A model generated the notes under the pieces. It worked only from the letters and a program-made list of their open reading frames with translations. It made no database searches and had not been told where the DNA came from. From an uncultured Bradyrhizobium sp. (GTDB lineage: Bacteria > Pseudomonadota > Alphaproteobacteria > Rhizobiales > Xanthobacteraceae), in NCBI RefSeq assembly GCF_947648125.1, contig NZ_CANSMR010000001.1, positions 372,001 through 436,000 of the forward strand: a DNA stretch of 64,000 bases, in the 5' to 3' direction. This document shows, in pieces, positions 43,271-52,156 of the stretch. A program made the position numbers and the translations under genes. How positions within the stretch are numbered: position 1 is the first letter of the stretch; each line of letters starts with the position of its first letter.

Positions 43271-46162
43271 CTATCCGACCATTTGCCGGCGCGCGAATTC
43301 TTCAAACGGTCCCGCTCCATTGATGAGCTCGCCATAGCTTCCGGATTGCACGATCTTGCCGCCCGACAACATCACGATGCGGTCGGCATGGCGGATGGTG
43401 CTGAGGCGGTGGGCAATGACAATTCGCGTTATGCTCAGCTGCCGCAACGAGGTGCCCACGATCGCCTGGGTCTGGTTGTCGAGTGCGCTGGTCGCCTCGT
43501 CGAACACGAGGATGCGCGGAGAACGCGCCAGTGCGCGGGCGATCAACACCCGCTGACGCTGTCCGCCGGAGAGCGTGTTGATCCCTTCAGCAACCAGCGT
43601 GTGCATGCCCATCGGCATCTGCCTGATATCGGCGTCGAGCGCCGCCAGCCTTGCAGCCTCCCATGCCTTGTCCAGCGTCAGTTCGACGCCGCCGCAGATG
43701 TTTTCGTAAATGCTGCCTGTTGCCAGCTTGGTGTCCTGCAGCACGACCCCGAGCTGGCGGCGCACGCCGTTGACCTCGATCGTGTTCAGCGCCTTGCCGT
43801 CATAGAAGATGGTCCCGGCTTCCGGCCGCTCGAAGCCAAGCAGTAGGCGCAACAGCGACGATTTTCCGCTGCTCGACGGACCGACAATCGCCACGTATTC
43901 CCCTCTCGGAATGCGTAGGGTGATGTCCTCGAGAATCTTCGGTCCGCCCTCGATATAGCGGAAGGTGACGCCGGAAAACTCGATCTCGCCCGACAGATCT
44001 CCCGGCGCCCGTCGATCTTCCGCTATCTCGGCCGCGGTGAAGAGAATCGGCTTCATGCGGGTGAGGTGTGGAATCGCCACGAGCGATTCACTCATGCTCG
44101 AGGCCCAGTTGCCGACGGCCGCCGCGGTCTGCCCGAATGCGGCGAGGAAGCCAAGAAAGGCGCCGAGATTGGTCAGGAGCTGACTGTTGGTACGCGAGGC
44201 GATCGCGAAAATGCTCAACGTCGCCAGCATCGGGAAGGCCGTCTCGAACACCGTCAGAACGTTGGCTGCCCGTTGCGAGGCGATGAAGTAGCGCTTCTGC
44301 GTCGCAAACTGTTCCGACCATCGGGCCAGCGCGCGCGCCGCGGCGTTCGCCACGCGAAGCTTGCTGACGCCCGCGATCAGTTGCAGGACGAACCCGCTGA
44401 CCTTGCCCTGCTGGTTGAAGTGCTTGCTCTCGTAGTAGATCCGCACGGCGCTGGTTGCGACGATCGCCGCTGCCCTTAGCACGATCATCAGGAGCGCGAT
44501 GCTGCCGAGCCTGAGGTCATAGTAGAACATGAGCCCAATGCTGAAGAGGCCGAACAGAGCAGACGTGAAGCCCCGCAAGGTACGTCCGGTGAAGATCTGG
44601 CGCGCCGCCTCGATGCCCATCGAGCGGTTGACCAGATCGCCTGTCGTGTGGTCGCGAAACAGGGAAGCGGGCAGCCTTAGCAAGCGATCGATGAGGGCAG
44701 CCTGGAGCTTGTAGTCGAGCAGGCCTTCGAGCCTGAGCGTGACCATTCCCTGCATCCCCTGCAGGCTTGCCATGGCTATCGCGGTGACGGAGAGCGCCGC
44801 CGCGCAAACGACGAGCTGGTCGATCTCGGTGCGAGGGATCACCGAATTGACCAGCAGGTTGGTCACGAGCGGCGGTATCAGCGACAGCAGTCCGATGGCG
44901 ATGATCGCAAGCCCCATGCGGACGATGCTGCCGGCCAGGCTTCCCGTTGCGAATGACAACAGATCACGATAGCGAAGCGGGTGTGCCGGCAGGGCCTTGT
45001 AGAAGCTAACGGCCTCCGGAGCCAAATCGTTTGCGACCGAGCGGCTGACCGAGTGTCGCCGTCCTTGCTTCGAATCGACCATCATGTACCGGCCGCGCCG
45101 GTCGCGGATCAGGGCGACCGGGTCGCTTTCCGGCCCATGCCACCCCAACAGGGGGCCGGCGTCGGATTTCCACCAGCGATCGCGCAGCTGCACTCGGCGA
45201 ATTCGCAATCGGGATGCACGCGCGACCTCCAGAATGTCGCCGAAGCTCTGGCCTGCGGGTCGGGTTCGGCTGGAGTGTGCAATCGAGCTTCCCAGAGCCT
45301 CTGCGACGATCCGGCAACTGGAGAGCAGGGGATCGGCGGCATCCGGTTCGAATTGGGTACGATCGGCTGGCCTGGAGACGACCTCGGACAGGCGCTCGAA
45401 GGCATCGAGCGTCCGCGCGTGGGTCAATTCGGTTCGCCTGGCGAGCCGCTGCCGTTCGAGCGTCAGATTGCGTCCAAGCGACCGTTCCAGACTGGCGACA
45501 ACAACCGCGTGAAAAAGGTCGATCGCGGGCCAGACCAGCGGCGCTTCGAGCGCGGCCGCCTCCGCCACGATCCTGCAGCCGCGTGCTCCCGCGTCGAGCC
45601 AGAACCCCGCCGTGAGCGGGATGGGAAGATCTCCGGCTTCGAGTTCGAGGTCGAGGTTCAGCGGTTTTACGCTGCCAGCTTCGATGCGGGCCCAGACGAT
45701 GCTCCGCCGTGGGCCGCAACTACGCGCGCCCGGCTGCAGGTCTCTCGCCTCGCCGCCGATCAATTCGGGACTGTTGTCTGATCGGGTCGAGCCGGCCGCG
45801 AGCATGCACAGCTGCGTAATCCAGCCGGACATGCGGTCGGAAGAAGCGATCTCGCTTCGCGAAACCGCGATGATCTCGGCGTCGGGCCCGCCGACTGCGA
45901 CGATCTGCAGCCGGCTCGCCGATCTTTCGCAGGCGGCATGCAGATCCAGGATGATTTCACCCACCTCACATCGAAACAGATGATGGCGGACGCCCCCGGT
46001 CTCGACGGCGAAGATATCGACGTGACCGGCACTCACCTCCAGCACCTGATCGCGTTCGTCGAGGAGAATGGGATGGCGTGGATCGATCGCCACGCGGCGA
46101 GAGCCGGGGGCCGCAATTGGCCTTACGGTCGCAAACTCATCCTTGGCGAGAGGGTCACTCAT
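43271..46162 (-). CDS. NHLP-family peptide export ABC transporter (permease/ATPase, second subunit)
   Basis: The 963-residue protein has a long N-terminal region (~400 residues) starting with a cyclic-nucleotide-binding-like fold (LLDERDQVLEVSAGHVDIF), then six membrane helices (from RMGLAIIAIGLLSLIPPLV) and an ATPase with Walker A GPSSSGKSS, signature LSGGQRQR and Walker B ILVFDEATSALD. There is no C39 peptidase. This is the layout of the NHLM/NHLP ABC2 protein. Its ATG overlaps the stop of the peptidase-ABC gene by 4 nt. It probably forms a heteromeric exporter for the GG peptides around it. Confidence 0.9.
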   Translation of the reverse strand: MSDPLAKDEFATVRPIAAPGSRRVAIDPRHPILLDERDQVLEVSAGHVDIFAVETGGVRHHLFRCEVGEIILDLHAACERSASRLQIVAVGGPDAEIIAVSRSEIASSDRMSGWITQLCMLAAGSTRSDNSPELIGGEARDLQPGARSCGPRRSIVWARIEAGSVKPLNLDLELEAGDLPIPLTAGFWLDAGARGCRIVAEAAALEAPLVWPAIDLFHAVVVASLERSLGRNLTLERQRLARRTELTHARTLDAFERLSEVVSRPADRTQFEPDAADPLLSSCRIVAEALGSSIAHSSRTRPAGQSFGDILEVARASRLRIRRVQLRDRWWKSDAGPLLGWHGPESDPVALIRDRRGRYMMVDSKQGRRHSVSRSVANDLAPEAVSFYKALPAHPLRYRDLLSFATGSLAGSIVRMGLAIIAIGLLSLIPPLVTNLLVNSVIPRTEIDQLVVCAAALSVTAIAMASLQGMQGMVTLRLEGLLDYKLQAALIDRLLRLPASLFRDHTTGDLVNRSMGIEAARQIFTGRTLRGFTSALFGLFSIGLMFYYDLRLGSIALLMIVLRAAAIVATSAVRIYYESKHFNQQGKVSGFVLQLIAGVSKLRVANAAARALARWSEQFATQKRYFIASQRAANVLTVFETAFPMLATLSIFAIASRTNSQLLTNLGAFLGFLAAFGQTAAAVGNWASSMSESLVAIPHLTRMKPILFTAAEIAEDRRAPGDLSGEIEFSGVTFRYIEGGPKILEDITLRIPRGEYVAIVGPSSSGKSSLLRLLLGFERPEAGTIFYDGKALNTIEVNGVRRQLGVVLQDTKLATGSIYENICGGVELTLDKAWEAARLAALDADIRQMPMGMHTLVAEGINTLSGGQRQRVLIARALARSPRILVFDEATSALDNQTQAIVGTSLRQLSITRIVIAHRLSTIRHADRIVMLSGGKIVQSGSYGELINGAGPFEEFARRQMVG

Positions 46163-48315
46163 TCGCTTGCCACGAGCCTTGCATAAGCGCCCTGGAGTGC
46201 GACGAGTTGTTCATGGGTGCCGCGTTCCACGATCCGGCCACGCTCCAGCACGATGATTTCGTCGCAGTCGCGCACCGTGCTCAGCCGGTGCGCGATGATG
46301 ATGCAGGTGCAGCCCCGGCGCCGCAAATTGTCGTCGATGGCCTTTTCCGTGATCGGATCGAGGGCGGCGGTTGCCTCATCCAGCACGAGAATGGATGGAT
46401 TGCAGACCAGCGCTCGGGCGATCTCGATACGCTGGCGTTGACCGCCGCTGAAATTGCTGCCGCCCTCATTGACGTGGCAGTCGTAGTTTCCGGGGCGCGC
46501 GGCAAGATCATGATGGATCAGCGCATCCCTGGCGGCGGCGATCAGATCGCGCTCGTCGACCGTCGAATCCCAAAGGGTCAGATTGTCTCGCGCGCTTCCC
46601 TCGAACAGAAAGATGTCCTGGTCGACATAAGAGACGGAATTTGCGAACTCTTCGGGCGGGAGGTCCGCCAGTTTCCATCGTTCGAAGAGAATTTCCCCCG
46701 ACCACGGCTCGTACAGTCCGCAGATCAGCTTGCCGAGCGTCGACTTGCCGCTGCCGGAGACGCCGACAAGCGCCACGCGAGATCCCGCAGGTATCACGAG
46801 CGACAGATCGGCCAGCAGCGGCGGCTCGAGGACCGAATAGCCGAAGTTGACGTTGCAAAGCTCGACCCTGCCGGCGAGTTTTGGCGGAAAATCATTGGCC
46901 GAGTCGCGCAGTGACGCGGGGCGGAGGGGGTATTTGTAGATATCCTCGAGCCGTTCGAGCGCTCCCTTGATGGTCTGCAGGCCGCCGAAATAGTTGACGA
47001 GATTGGCGAAGGGTTCGGAGAAGTTCGCCGCCAGGGACTGGAACGCAACCAGGCTGCCGAGCGTCAGCGAGCCCTGGATGACCCTCAAGCCACCGAGGCC
47101 GAGGATCGCGGCGACCATCAGGCCCGAGAGCAGCGTCGGCACCATGTCCAGGATGATGGCCGACACGCCAAGCTTCTGCTCGGCATTCAAATTGTTGGCC
47201 TGAAGGCCTGCCCATTTGCCGAAGGCATCGTCCTCCAGGCCGCTCGCCTTGATGGTCTCGATGGTGCGCACCATGCCCACGGTGGCGCCCAGGAGCTTGC
47301 CTTGTTCGACCGCGAGCCGGTAGCTGAGGTCTTGCCGCGGTGCTGCAACCAGGCGCAGCAGGAGCACGTTGAGGAGGGAGATCGCGGCGCACAGCAGCGT
47401 GAGGCTGACATCGTAGACCGCCATCGCGGCACCGAACAGCAGCACCGACGTCAGGCTGAGCGCGTTCATCGTGACGCCGCCGGACAAAAGCCGGGCCACC
47501 TGCTCGTTGGACGCGACGCGGCTCGCAACATCGCCGGCATGGCGCTGGGTGAAGAATTCCAGCGGCAGCGCCATCAGACGCCAAAGGAAACGGCTGGTCA
47601 TGACGACGGAGAGCTTGGCCTGCAGCCGCAGCAGGACCGACTGACGAACCGCGACCAGCATGGCGCGACAGGCCGCCGTCAATGCCATTCCGATCAGGAG
47701 CGGCATGAGCCAGCCATTGTTGTGCTGGATCAGGATGTCGTCGACAAATATCTTGGAAAAGCCGGCGGCAAGGATATTGGGCACGACGAGCGCGATGCTT
47801 ACGATCACCAGCAGGGCAACCCCCACCCGAGAGTAACGCAACTCACGCAGCAGCAGGCCGATCCCGTTCGGCTTGCTGCCGACCTTTTTGAACTCTTCGC
47901 CGCACTCGAAGGCCAACACGACCCCGGTGAAGGCGAGATCGAGTTCGGCCATGCTGATGCGCCTGCGGCCGGTCGCGGGATCGTTGATGTAGGCATGCTC
48001 GCCCTTGATGCCCTCCAGGACCACAAAGTGATTGAAGTTCCAGTGGATGATGCAGGGCTTCGGAATCTGGGCCAGCGCCGGGGGCTCGACGCTATAACCC
48101 CTTGCGACAAGGCCATAGCGGCGCGCTGCCCTGACGATATTGCTAGCCTTGCTGCCGTCCCGCGACACGCCGCAGGCGATGCGAAGCTGCTCCAGGGAAA
48201 TCCAGGCGCCGTGATAGGCGAGGATGATCGCGAGCGCCGCAGCGCCGCATTCGACCGCCTCCATCTGCAGGATGATGGGCGTCCGCTTTACCTTCTTGCG
48301 CAACAGTTCTGGCAT
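46159..48315 (-). CDS. NHLP-family peptide export ABC transporter with C39 peptidase
   Basis: The 718-residue protein has a C39 leader peptidase (Cys in QMEAVECGAAALAIIL, His in NHFVVLEG, Asp in INDPATGRR), six membrane helices, and an ATPase with Walker A GVSGSGKST, signature FSGGQRQR and Walker B ILVLDEATAALD. All catalytic residues are present. C39 domains cut after GG of double-glycine leaders during export. ATG 48315 is chosen because AGGGAAG precedes it; an ATG at 48372 would overlap the upstream HlyD gene. It is the core of the export locus. Confidence 0.93.
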   Translation of the reverse strand: MPELLRKKVKRTPIILQMEAVECGAAALAIILAYHGAWISLEQLRIACGVSRDGSKASNIVRAARRYGLVARGYSVEPPALAQIPKPCIIHWNFNHFVVLEGIKGEHAYINDPATGRRRISMAELDLAFTGVVLAFECGEEFKKVGSKPNGIGLLLRELRYSRVGVALLVIVSIALVVPNILAAGFSKIFVDDILIQHNNGWLMPLLIGMALTAACRAMLVAVRQSVLLRLQAKLSVVMTSRFLWRLMALPLEFFTQRHAGDVASRVASNEQVARLLSGGVTMNALSLTSVLLFGAAMAVYDVSLTLLCAAISLLNVLLLRLVAAPRQDLSYRLAVEQGKLLGATVGMVRTIETIKASGLEDDAFGKWAGLQANNLNAEQKLGVSAIILDMVPTLLSGLMVAAILGLGGLRVIQGSLTLGSLVAFQSLAANFSEPFANLVNYFGGLQTIKGALERLEDIYKYPLRPASLRDSANDFPPKLAGRVELCNVNFGYSVLEPPLLADLSLVIPAGSRVALVGVSGSGKSTLGKLICGLYEPWSGEILFERWKLADLPPEEFANSVSYVDQDIFLFEGSARDNLTLWDSTVDERDLIAAARDALIHHDLAARPGNYDCHVNEGGSNFSGGQRQRIEIARALVCNPSILVLDEATAALDPITEKAIDDNLRRRGCTCIIIAHRLSTVRDCDEIIVLERGRIVERGTHEQLVALQGAYARLVASE

Positions 48316-48361
48316 GCGGCTTCCCTGCTGCGGGCTTTCCCGGGCCGAGTGAGGAGAGGGC

Positions 48362-49672
48362 CTACCCATCAATTCCCGTGAGATGCCTGATCAAGGGGAT
48401 CACCAGATCGAGCGGTCGTTGCCGCCGAGTCGTGATTTCCGCGCGCGCCAGGGTCCCGCTCGTCAAATGAGCGTCCGGGCCCTTGCCCACGGCCCAGCGA
48501 TAGCCCGTCGCAGTGGAAGCATCCTCTTGAAGCGCCACCTCGGCGGCATACGGCGCGCCATTGTGGGAGAAGCGGGACACCAGGCTTTCATTGTGCAGCA
48601 CCGCGCTGATGCCTTGAGGCGTCATCGGGAAGTCGGAGACGTTCAAGACAGTACCCAGCATCATGCCGAACTCTTCGCGCTTGATGGTGCTCGGCTCGAG
48701 ATGAACCTGCATTCCCGGCTTGATCTGCTTGCCATGTTCGGCCGGGATGTAGACGACGGCCTGGAGCTTCTTGCCTTCGCTTTCGATCTGGACCACCGGC
48801 ATCCCGACGGAGAGCACGGAGCCGGGGGAGATCTTCACCTCGAGGACGCGCCCTTCAATCGGACTAAGCACCTGAGTGTTCTGGCTCAATTGCTCCGCGA
48901 CCGCATGCATCTGCCGTCGCGCTTCGTTCAGGGTGAATTCGGACTGCTGGATCTCGCGCTCGCGCTGCGTCTCGAGATCCGTCTTTTGCGACCTGAGCTT
49001 CAGGATCTCGTTCTGCGCGTCGATGCGGCGTTGCTGCGCATCGGTCAATTCCTGTCGCCGCTCCTCCAGATTGCGCCGCGTCGTGTAGCCCTTCGCGAGC
49101 AAACCTTCGAGGTTCTTGACGTCGACCGAAAGATAATCGACGCGCTGGCCCGTCGCCTTGATGACCTGTTCAAGTGCGGCTTCCAGCTTCTCGAAGTTCT
49201 GGCTCTTGGCGGCGAGTTCGCTCGCTACCTTCGATTTGAGGTCGGCGTATTCGTGCTGGCGCTCTTGGAGCACTTCGACCGCCGACTTGTGCTTCTGTTC
49301 GATGTCGGTCTGAACGATCTGGGCGATCGGCTGACCCAGCTCGACGTGGTCGCCGACCGTGACGGCAACGGATTGGAGCCGGCCGGCAGCAGCGGATACC
49401 GCGTCGACCACGTTGCCGCCATTGCTGATCAGGATTCCCTCGCCGGAGACGCGGGAGGGCACGCGTCCGAAAATGCCCCACACCAACGCGGCCGCCACCG
49501 CAACGAGGATCACCAGCGTGATAATCCAGTCGGCGGGCCTGGTGACGACGACAAGATGATCAAGCTGCTCGGGAGAGGCCGCACGGTCGAGTGCCGCGGC
49601 GCGAAATGCCCGTTGCGGCTCGGGGGTCGCCCTCCTATTCTCCGGTTGTCCGAGCGTGTCCGAGGCCGACAT
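48362..49672 (-). CDS. HlyD-type membrane fusion protein of the NHLP exporter
   Basis: The 436-residue adaptor has one N-terminal membrane anchor (ADWIITLVILVAVAAALVWGIFG), a barrel/lipoyl part (SRVSGEGILISNGGNVVDAVSAAAG), a long coiled coil (about residues 135-260) and a second lipoyl half (LSPIEGRVLEVKISPGSV). It bridges the inner-membrane transporters to an outer-membrane channel, which is not encoded here. The start is taken at ATG 49672 (MSASDTLG); ATG 49720 would add 16 residues; neither has a strong RBS. The 5' region faces the divergent gene at 49779. Confidence 0.86.
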   Translation of the reverse strand: MSASDTLGQPENRRATPEPQRAFRAAALDRAASPEQLDHLVVVTRPADWIITLVILVAVAAALVWGIFGRVPSRVSGEGILISNGGNVVDAVSAAAGRLQSVAVTVGDHVELGQPIAQIVQTDIEQKHKSAVEVLQERQHEYADLKSKVASELAAKSQNFEKLEAALEQVIKATGQRVDYLSVDVKNLEGLLAKGYTTRRNLEERRQELTDAQQRRIDAQNEILKLRSQKTDLETQREREIQQSEFTLNEARRQMHAVAEQLSQNTQVLSPIEGRVLEVKISPGSVLSVGMPVVQIESEGKKLQAVVYIPAEHGKQIKPGMQVHLEPSTIKREEFGMMLGTVLNVSDFPMTPQGISAVLHNESLVSRFSHNGAPYAAEVALQEDASTATGYRWAVGKGPDAHLTSGTLARAEITTRRQRPLDLVIPLIRHLTGIDG

Positions 49673-49778
49673 ATCTGCACGCAAAGCGTTCAACTGATTG
49701 AATGAATATGCCGGGATCATCGCATAGAACGGACGTGGTAACAACAAACGCCCGCGCGGAACCGGCGTCAGGGCTTGA

Positions 49779-50306
49779 ATGCGCATGGTGATCGGCAACG
49801 CAAAGCGGCTGTTTGCAGCGCACGCACGGCATGTGATGCTTGCGGCGAGCCTTGCGGTGGGCCTGCTATGGTCCTCCGTTTCACGGGCCGGCGTCCTGTC
49901 CGAGAGCGACCTCAAGCAGGCGGAGGGCCTGAGGCCGCTGTTTGCGAGGCTGATGAACGATCTCGTCGAAGCCATAAAGCGCCCGGATGTACCGAGCGGA
50001 GACGCTGGCTGCATCAACTCGACGATCCGTGAGCTCCTGCAGATCTCCGACGAACTCGCCAGCTACGAATACCTGATCACGATGGAGAAGGACCTGACTG
50101 ACGTCGGCGACGACAACCCGTTGCGAGGCGTCGTCAAGTTTGCGGTTGAGAAAACCAGCGTCATTCTCATCGGCGAGAGGAAGCGGCTGGTCCAATTGTC
50201 CGAGCAGTGTGCCAGATATCCGGTGGGGCTTGAAAAGGCACAGGAGGCGTTGAAGGTCATCGATACGACGACCGGAATCCTTAGTTCCATTCGCGAACGT
50301 CTGTGA
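49779..50306 (+). CDS. Predicted secreted protein of unknown function
   Basis: I do not recognise this 175-residue protein. It has a signal peptide (basic start, then HVMLAASLAVGLLWSSVSRAG, likely cut after SRA) and a mainly helical mature part with two cysteines (DAGCINSTI and LSEQCARYP) that could form a disulfide. It is transcribed divergently from the HlyD gene. Its place in the export locus suggests a periplasmic accessory or immunity role, which is only a guess. The start ATG 49779 has a weak AGGG upstream; ATG 49785 is possible. Confidence 0.65.
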   Translation: MRMVIGNAKRLFAAHARHVMLAASLAVGLLWSSVSRAGVLSESDLKQAEGLRPLFARLMNDLVEAIKRPDVPSGDAGCINSTIRELLQISDELASYEYLITMEKDLTDVGDDNPLRGVVKFAVEKTSVILIGERKRLVQLSEQCARYPVGLEKAQEALKVIDTTTGILSSIRERL

Positions 50307-50434
50307 AGATGCGTGCCGAGGCCGATCGCGCGATTGAAGGAGTAGCTCGGCCTCGTGCATCATTCTTCCTGATCCGGAAAGAAAAGAGGTCGCCAATGGA
50401 GCGGCCTCTATTGGAGAGTCGACATGGCCGGCGA

Positions 50435-50635
50435 TCAGAAGATGTGACCCAGTGCTCCGAGCACGCTTCCGAGCGCGTCGACAATCGGCTCGACGATCGG
50501 CCTGACAATTCGGACGAGGCCGCCGCCGCCATGGCCGGTACCGGTGCCCGTGCCGGAGCCGTCTCCGCTCTTGCCCCCGACGACATTATCGAGGGTTTCG
50601 ATCGAGATTTCGCGAATTTCAAACTCCAGGTTCAT
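50435..50635 (-). CDS. Double-glycine leader peptide precursor 4 (Gly-rich plus amphipathic core)
   Basis: The 66-residue peptide has leader MNLEFEIREISIETLDNVVGG (L at -7, V at -4, GG). The 45-residue core starts with a Gly/Ser/Thr stretch (KSGDGSGTGTGTGHGGGG) and ends with a hydrophobic amphipathic segment, LVRIVRPIVEPIVDALGSVL then GALGHIF, reminiscent of membrane-active bacteriocins. CAGGAGACAGCC precedes ATG 50635. The CRP-like site at 50720 is 85 nt upstream, the same spacing as for precursor 1. Confidence 0.75.
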   Translation of the reverse strand: MNLEFEIREISIETLDNVVGGKSGDGSGTGTGTGHGGGGLVRIVRPIVEPIVDALGSVLGALGHIF

Positions 50636-50719
50636 GGCTGTCTCCTGATGTAGGTGTTCGGGAAGGACGGTCCCCTCTCGATCCGTGGGCAGCACGATAG
50701 TCATTTGGCTCAGATCGAC

Positions 50720-50735
50720 CGTGATGCGCGTCACA
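50720..50735. promoter_or_regulatory. CRP/FNR-like site between precursor 4 and the cNMP-binding gene
   Basis: CGTGA-TGCGCG-TCACA matches TGTGA-N6-TCACA at nine of ten positions. It lies between divergent genes starting at 50635 and 50815. Confidence 0.55.
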
Positions 50736-50814
50736 AGGTTCGACTGCGAGCGTACGCACGTCCCGTAGAGCCTGGTCCGCTTGCCGCCGCTGGGCGCGGG
50801 AGTATATTTGGCCG

Positions 50815-51294
50815 ATGGCTGTCAGCTCGCCCGATCTGAAAGCGTTCTTGCTCTCCACACCTTTCTTCGGTGGCCTCGGAGACGCGAGCCTCGATCTCCT
50901 GATCTCAATGCTGGTCGAGCGCCGCTTCGACGTCGGCGCCACCATCGTAACGGAAGGAGAACCGGGGCGCTCAATGTTCGTTGTTCATTCCGGCGAGCTC
51001 CTGGTGGGCAAACTCGGGGATTCGGGGCGCGTCATTCGGATGGCGGATCTCGGACCTGGTGATTTTTTCGGCGAAATGACGCTCATCGAAATGCAGAACC
51101 GATCAGCGTCCGTCGTCGCGCAGAGCTCGGCCGTATTGTACGAGCTCACGGCCCGAAGCCTCTATACGTACTACAGGGCCGACATCCACGCCTATGTGAT
51201 CGTGATGCAGAACATCAATCGCGAGCTTTGTCGGCGGCTCCGTCGCGCCGACAGCCGCATTGCCGAACTGCTGATGCGCCACGCAAGTGGATGA
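50815..51294 (+). CDS. Stand-alone cyclic-nucleotide-binding protein
   Basis: The 159-residue protein is a single cNMP-binding barrel: MLVERRFDVGATIVTEGEPGRSMFVVHSGEL, then the phosphate-binding cassette PGDFFGEMTLIEMQNRSASV with Glu and Arg in the expected places. It stops after the helix that follows the barrel and has no CRP-type HTH, so it cannot bind DNA like CRP. It may gate the NHLP transporter, which has a similar N-terminal fold, or act with another regulator. It is divergent from precursor 4 with a CRP-like site between. Confidence 0.82.
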   Translation: MAVSSPDLKAFLLSTPFFGGLGDASLDLLISMLVERRFDVGATIVTEGEPGRSMFVVHSGELLVGKLGDSGRVIRMADLGPGDFFGEMTLIEMQNRSASVVAQSSAVLYELTARSLYTYYRADIHAYVIVMQNINRELCRRLRRADSRIAELLMRHASG

Positions 51295-51666
51295 CGCGGA
51301 CTCATGTGAGTCGTGTGGGCTGAGAAGAGACTGCGACCAGCGCCTACAGCGTTGATCGTACGACTGCGGCGTTCCCCGGCCGCAGTTCGGCGAAGGAAAT
51401 CGCGTCGCCGGTTCGACGAACGGTAAGCGCACCACGCAGGACGGTCTTGCGAATTGTGATCGGCATCACGGAGCGCCTCGGCGCCTCGAGCTACTGATGT
51501 CGTGTCGCTGAAGAGACCGGAGGTCGGGAACAAATCCAAGCCAATAGCGCAGTGTGATGAATGACCTTCGCCGCATGGCCCCGACGCCCGGCGCTTTCCG
51601 CGGCACAAGTACGACAGTGGAACTGTAAACCGGCCGACGAGGCCACCTCACAAACGGAGAGAGATC
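51295..51666. other. Intergenic region before precursor 5
   Basis: No convincing gene is seen. GACTCA-TG-TGAGTC at 51299-51312 is an inverted repeat just after the cNMP gene stop. No CRP-like site was found here. Confidence 0.4.
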
Positions 51667-51864
51667 ATGAGCAACTGCCTCAAGCGAGTTCTTCTGGACG
51701 ACGAGTTGGACGCCGTCAGCGGTGGCCAGCTCACCGAAGTGCACTTTCAGCCGGACTACAAGGAGCCGACCGTCCTTTTGGATGACGGCATGAATATACG
51801 GACCACTGGCATTGGTCACAGCAATGTCGCCTATGACTCTCCCTTCACCCCCATTCCGGCGTGA
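51667..51864 (+). CDS. Double-glycine leader peptide precursor 5
   Basis: The 65-residue peptide has leader MSNCLKRVLLDDELDAVSGG, close to the consensus. The 45-residue core starts QLTEVHFQPDYKEP and is acidic and polar, with a terminal FTPIPA; it has no cysteine. CGGAGAGAGATC precedes ATG 51667. The core does not resemble those of precursors 1-4; only the leader is shared. Confidence 0.72.
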   Translation: MSNCLKRVLLDDELDAVSGGQLTEVHFQPDYKEPTVLLDDGMNIRTTGIGHSNVAYDSPFTPIPA

Positions 51865-51976
51865 GCACGCGGCGGGATGGCGTTTTGTCCGAAGCGTCAT
51901 CCCGCTCGAACCGGCGGCTCAGATATTCATACGGCCTCCTTGGAGCTCATTTGGCAGAGTTAGCTCAAACTTGCCC

Positions 51977-52156
51977 ATGATGGATTGGACAGAGAGTTCA
52001 AGTTTTCCGAGTGGTCAGAAGGCGGCGTGTGCACGACGTGTGCGCCGGGAGGTCCAGGAGAATCTCGCTACGGCCAACGTGAATGGGCTTTCCGAGGTGA
52101 TCGGGGGCGCTGATACGGTGTCGTTGCTGCCGGACGAGCTAGCGTGGACGCGCTGA
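51977..52156 (+). CDS. Possible GG-leader peptide 6 (uncertain)
   Basis: The 59-residue frame starts MMDWTESSSFPSG and reaches NLATANVNGLSEVIGG, which fits the GG-leader spacing (L at -7, V at -4), followed by a 15-residue tail ADTVSLLPDELAWTR. A related, broken copy lies at 41941, which suggests the unit was once a real gene family. Against it: no RBS before ATG 51977, an unusually long arginine-rich leader, and 18 nt of overlap with the convergent extradiol gene. Confidence 0.4.
   Translation: MMDWTESSSFPSGQKAACARRVRREVQENLATANVNGLSEVIGGADTVSLLPDELAWTR

Noticed and set aside
48383-49705. 440-codon plus-strand frame opposite the HlyD gene
   Set aside because: It is the antisense shadow of a clear coiled-coil adaptor protein.
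42276-51864. Lanthipeptide or radical-SAM RiPP cluster
   Set aside because: No modification enzyme gene is present between 41 and 52 kb, so I call only GG-leader export.
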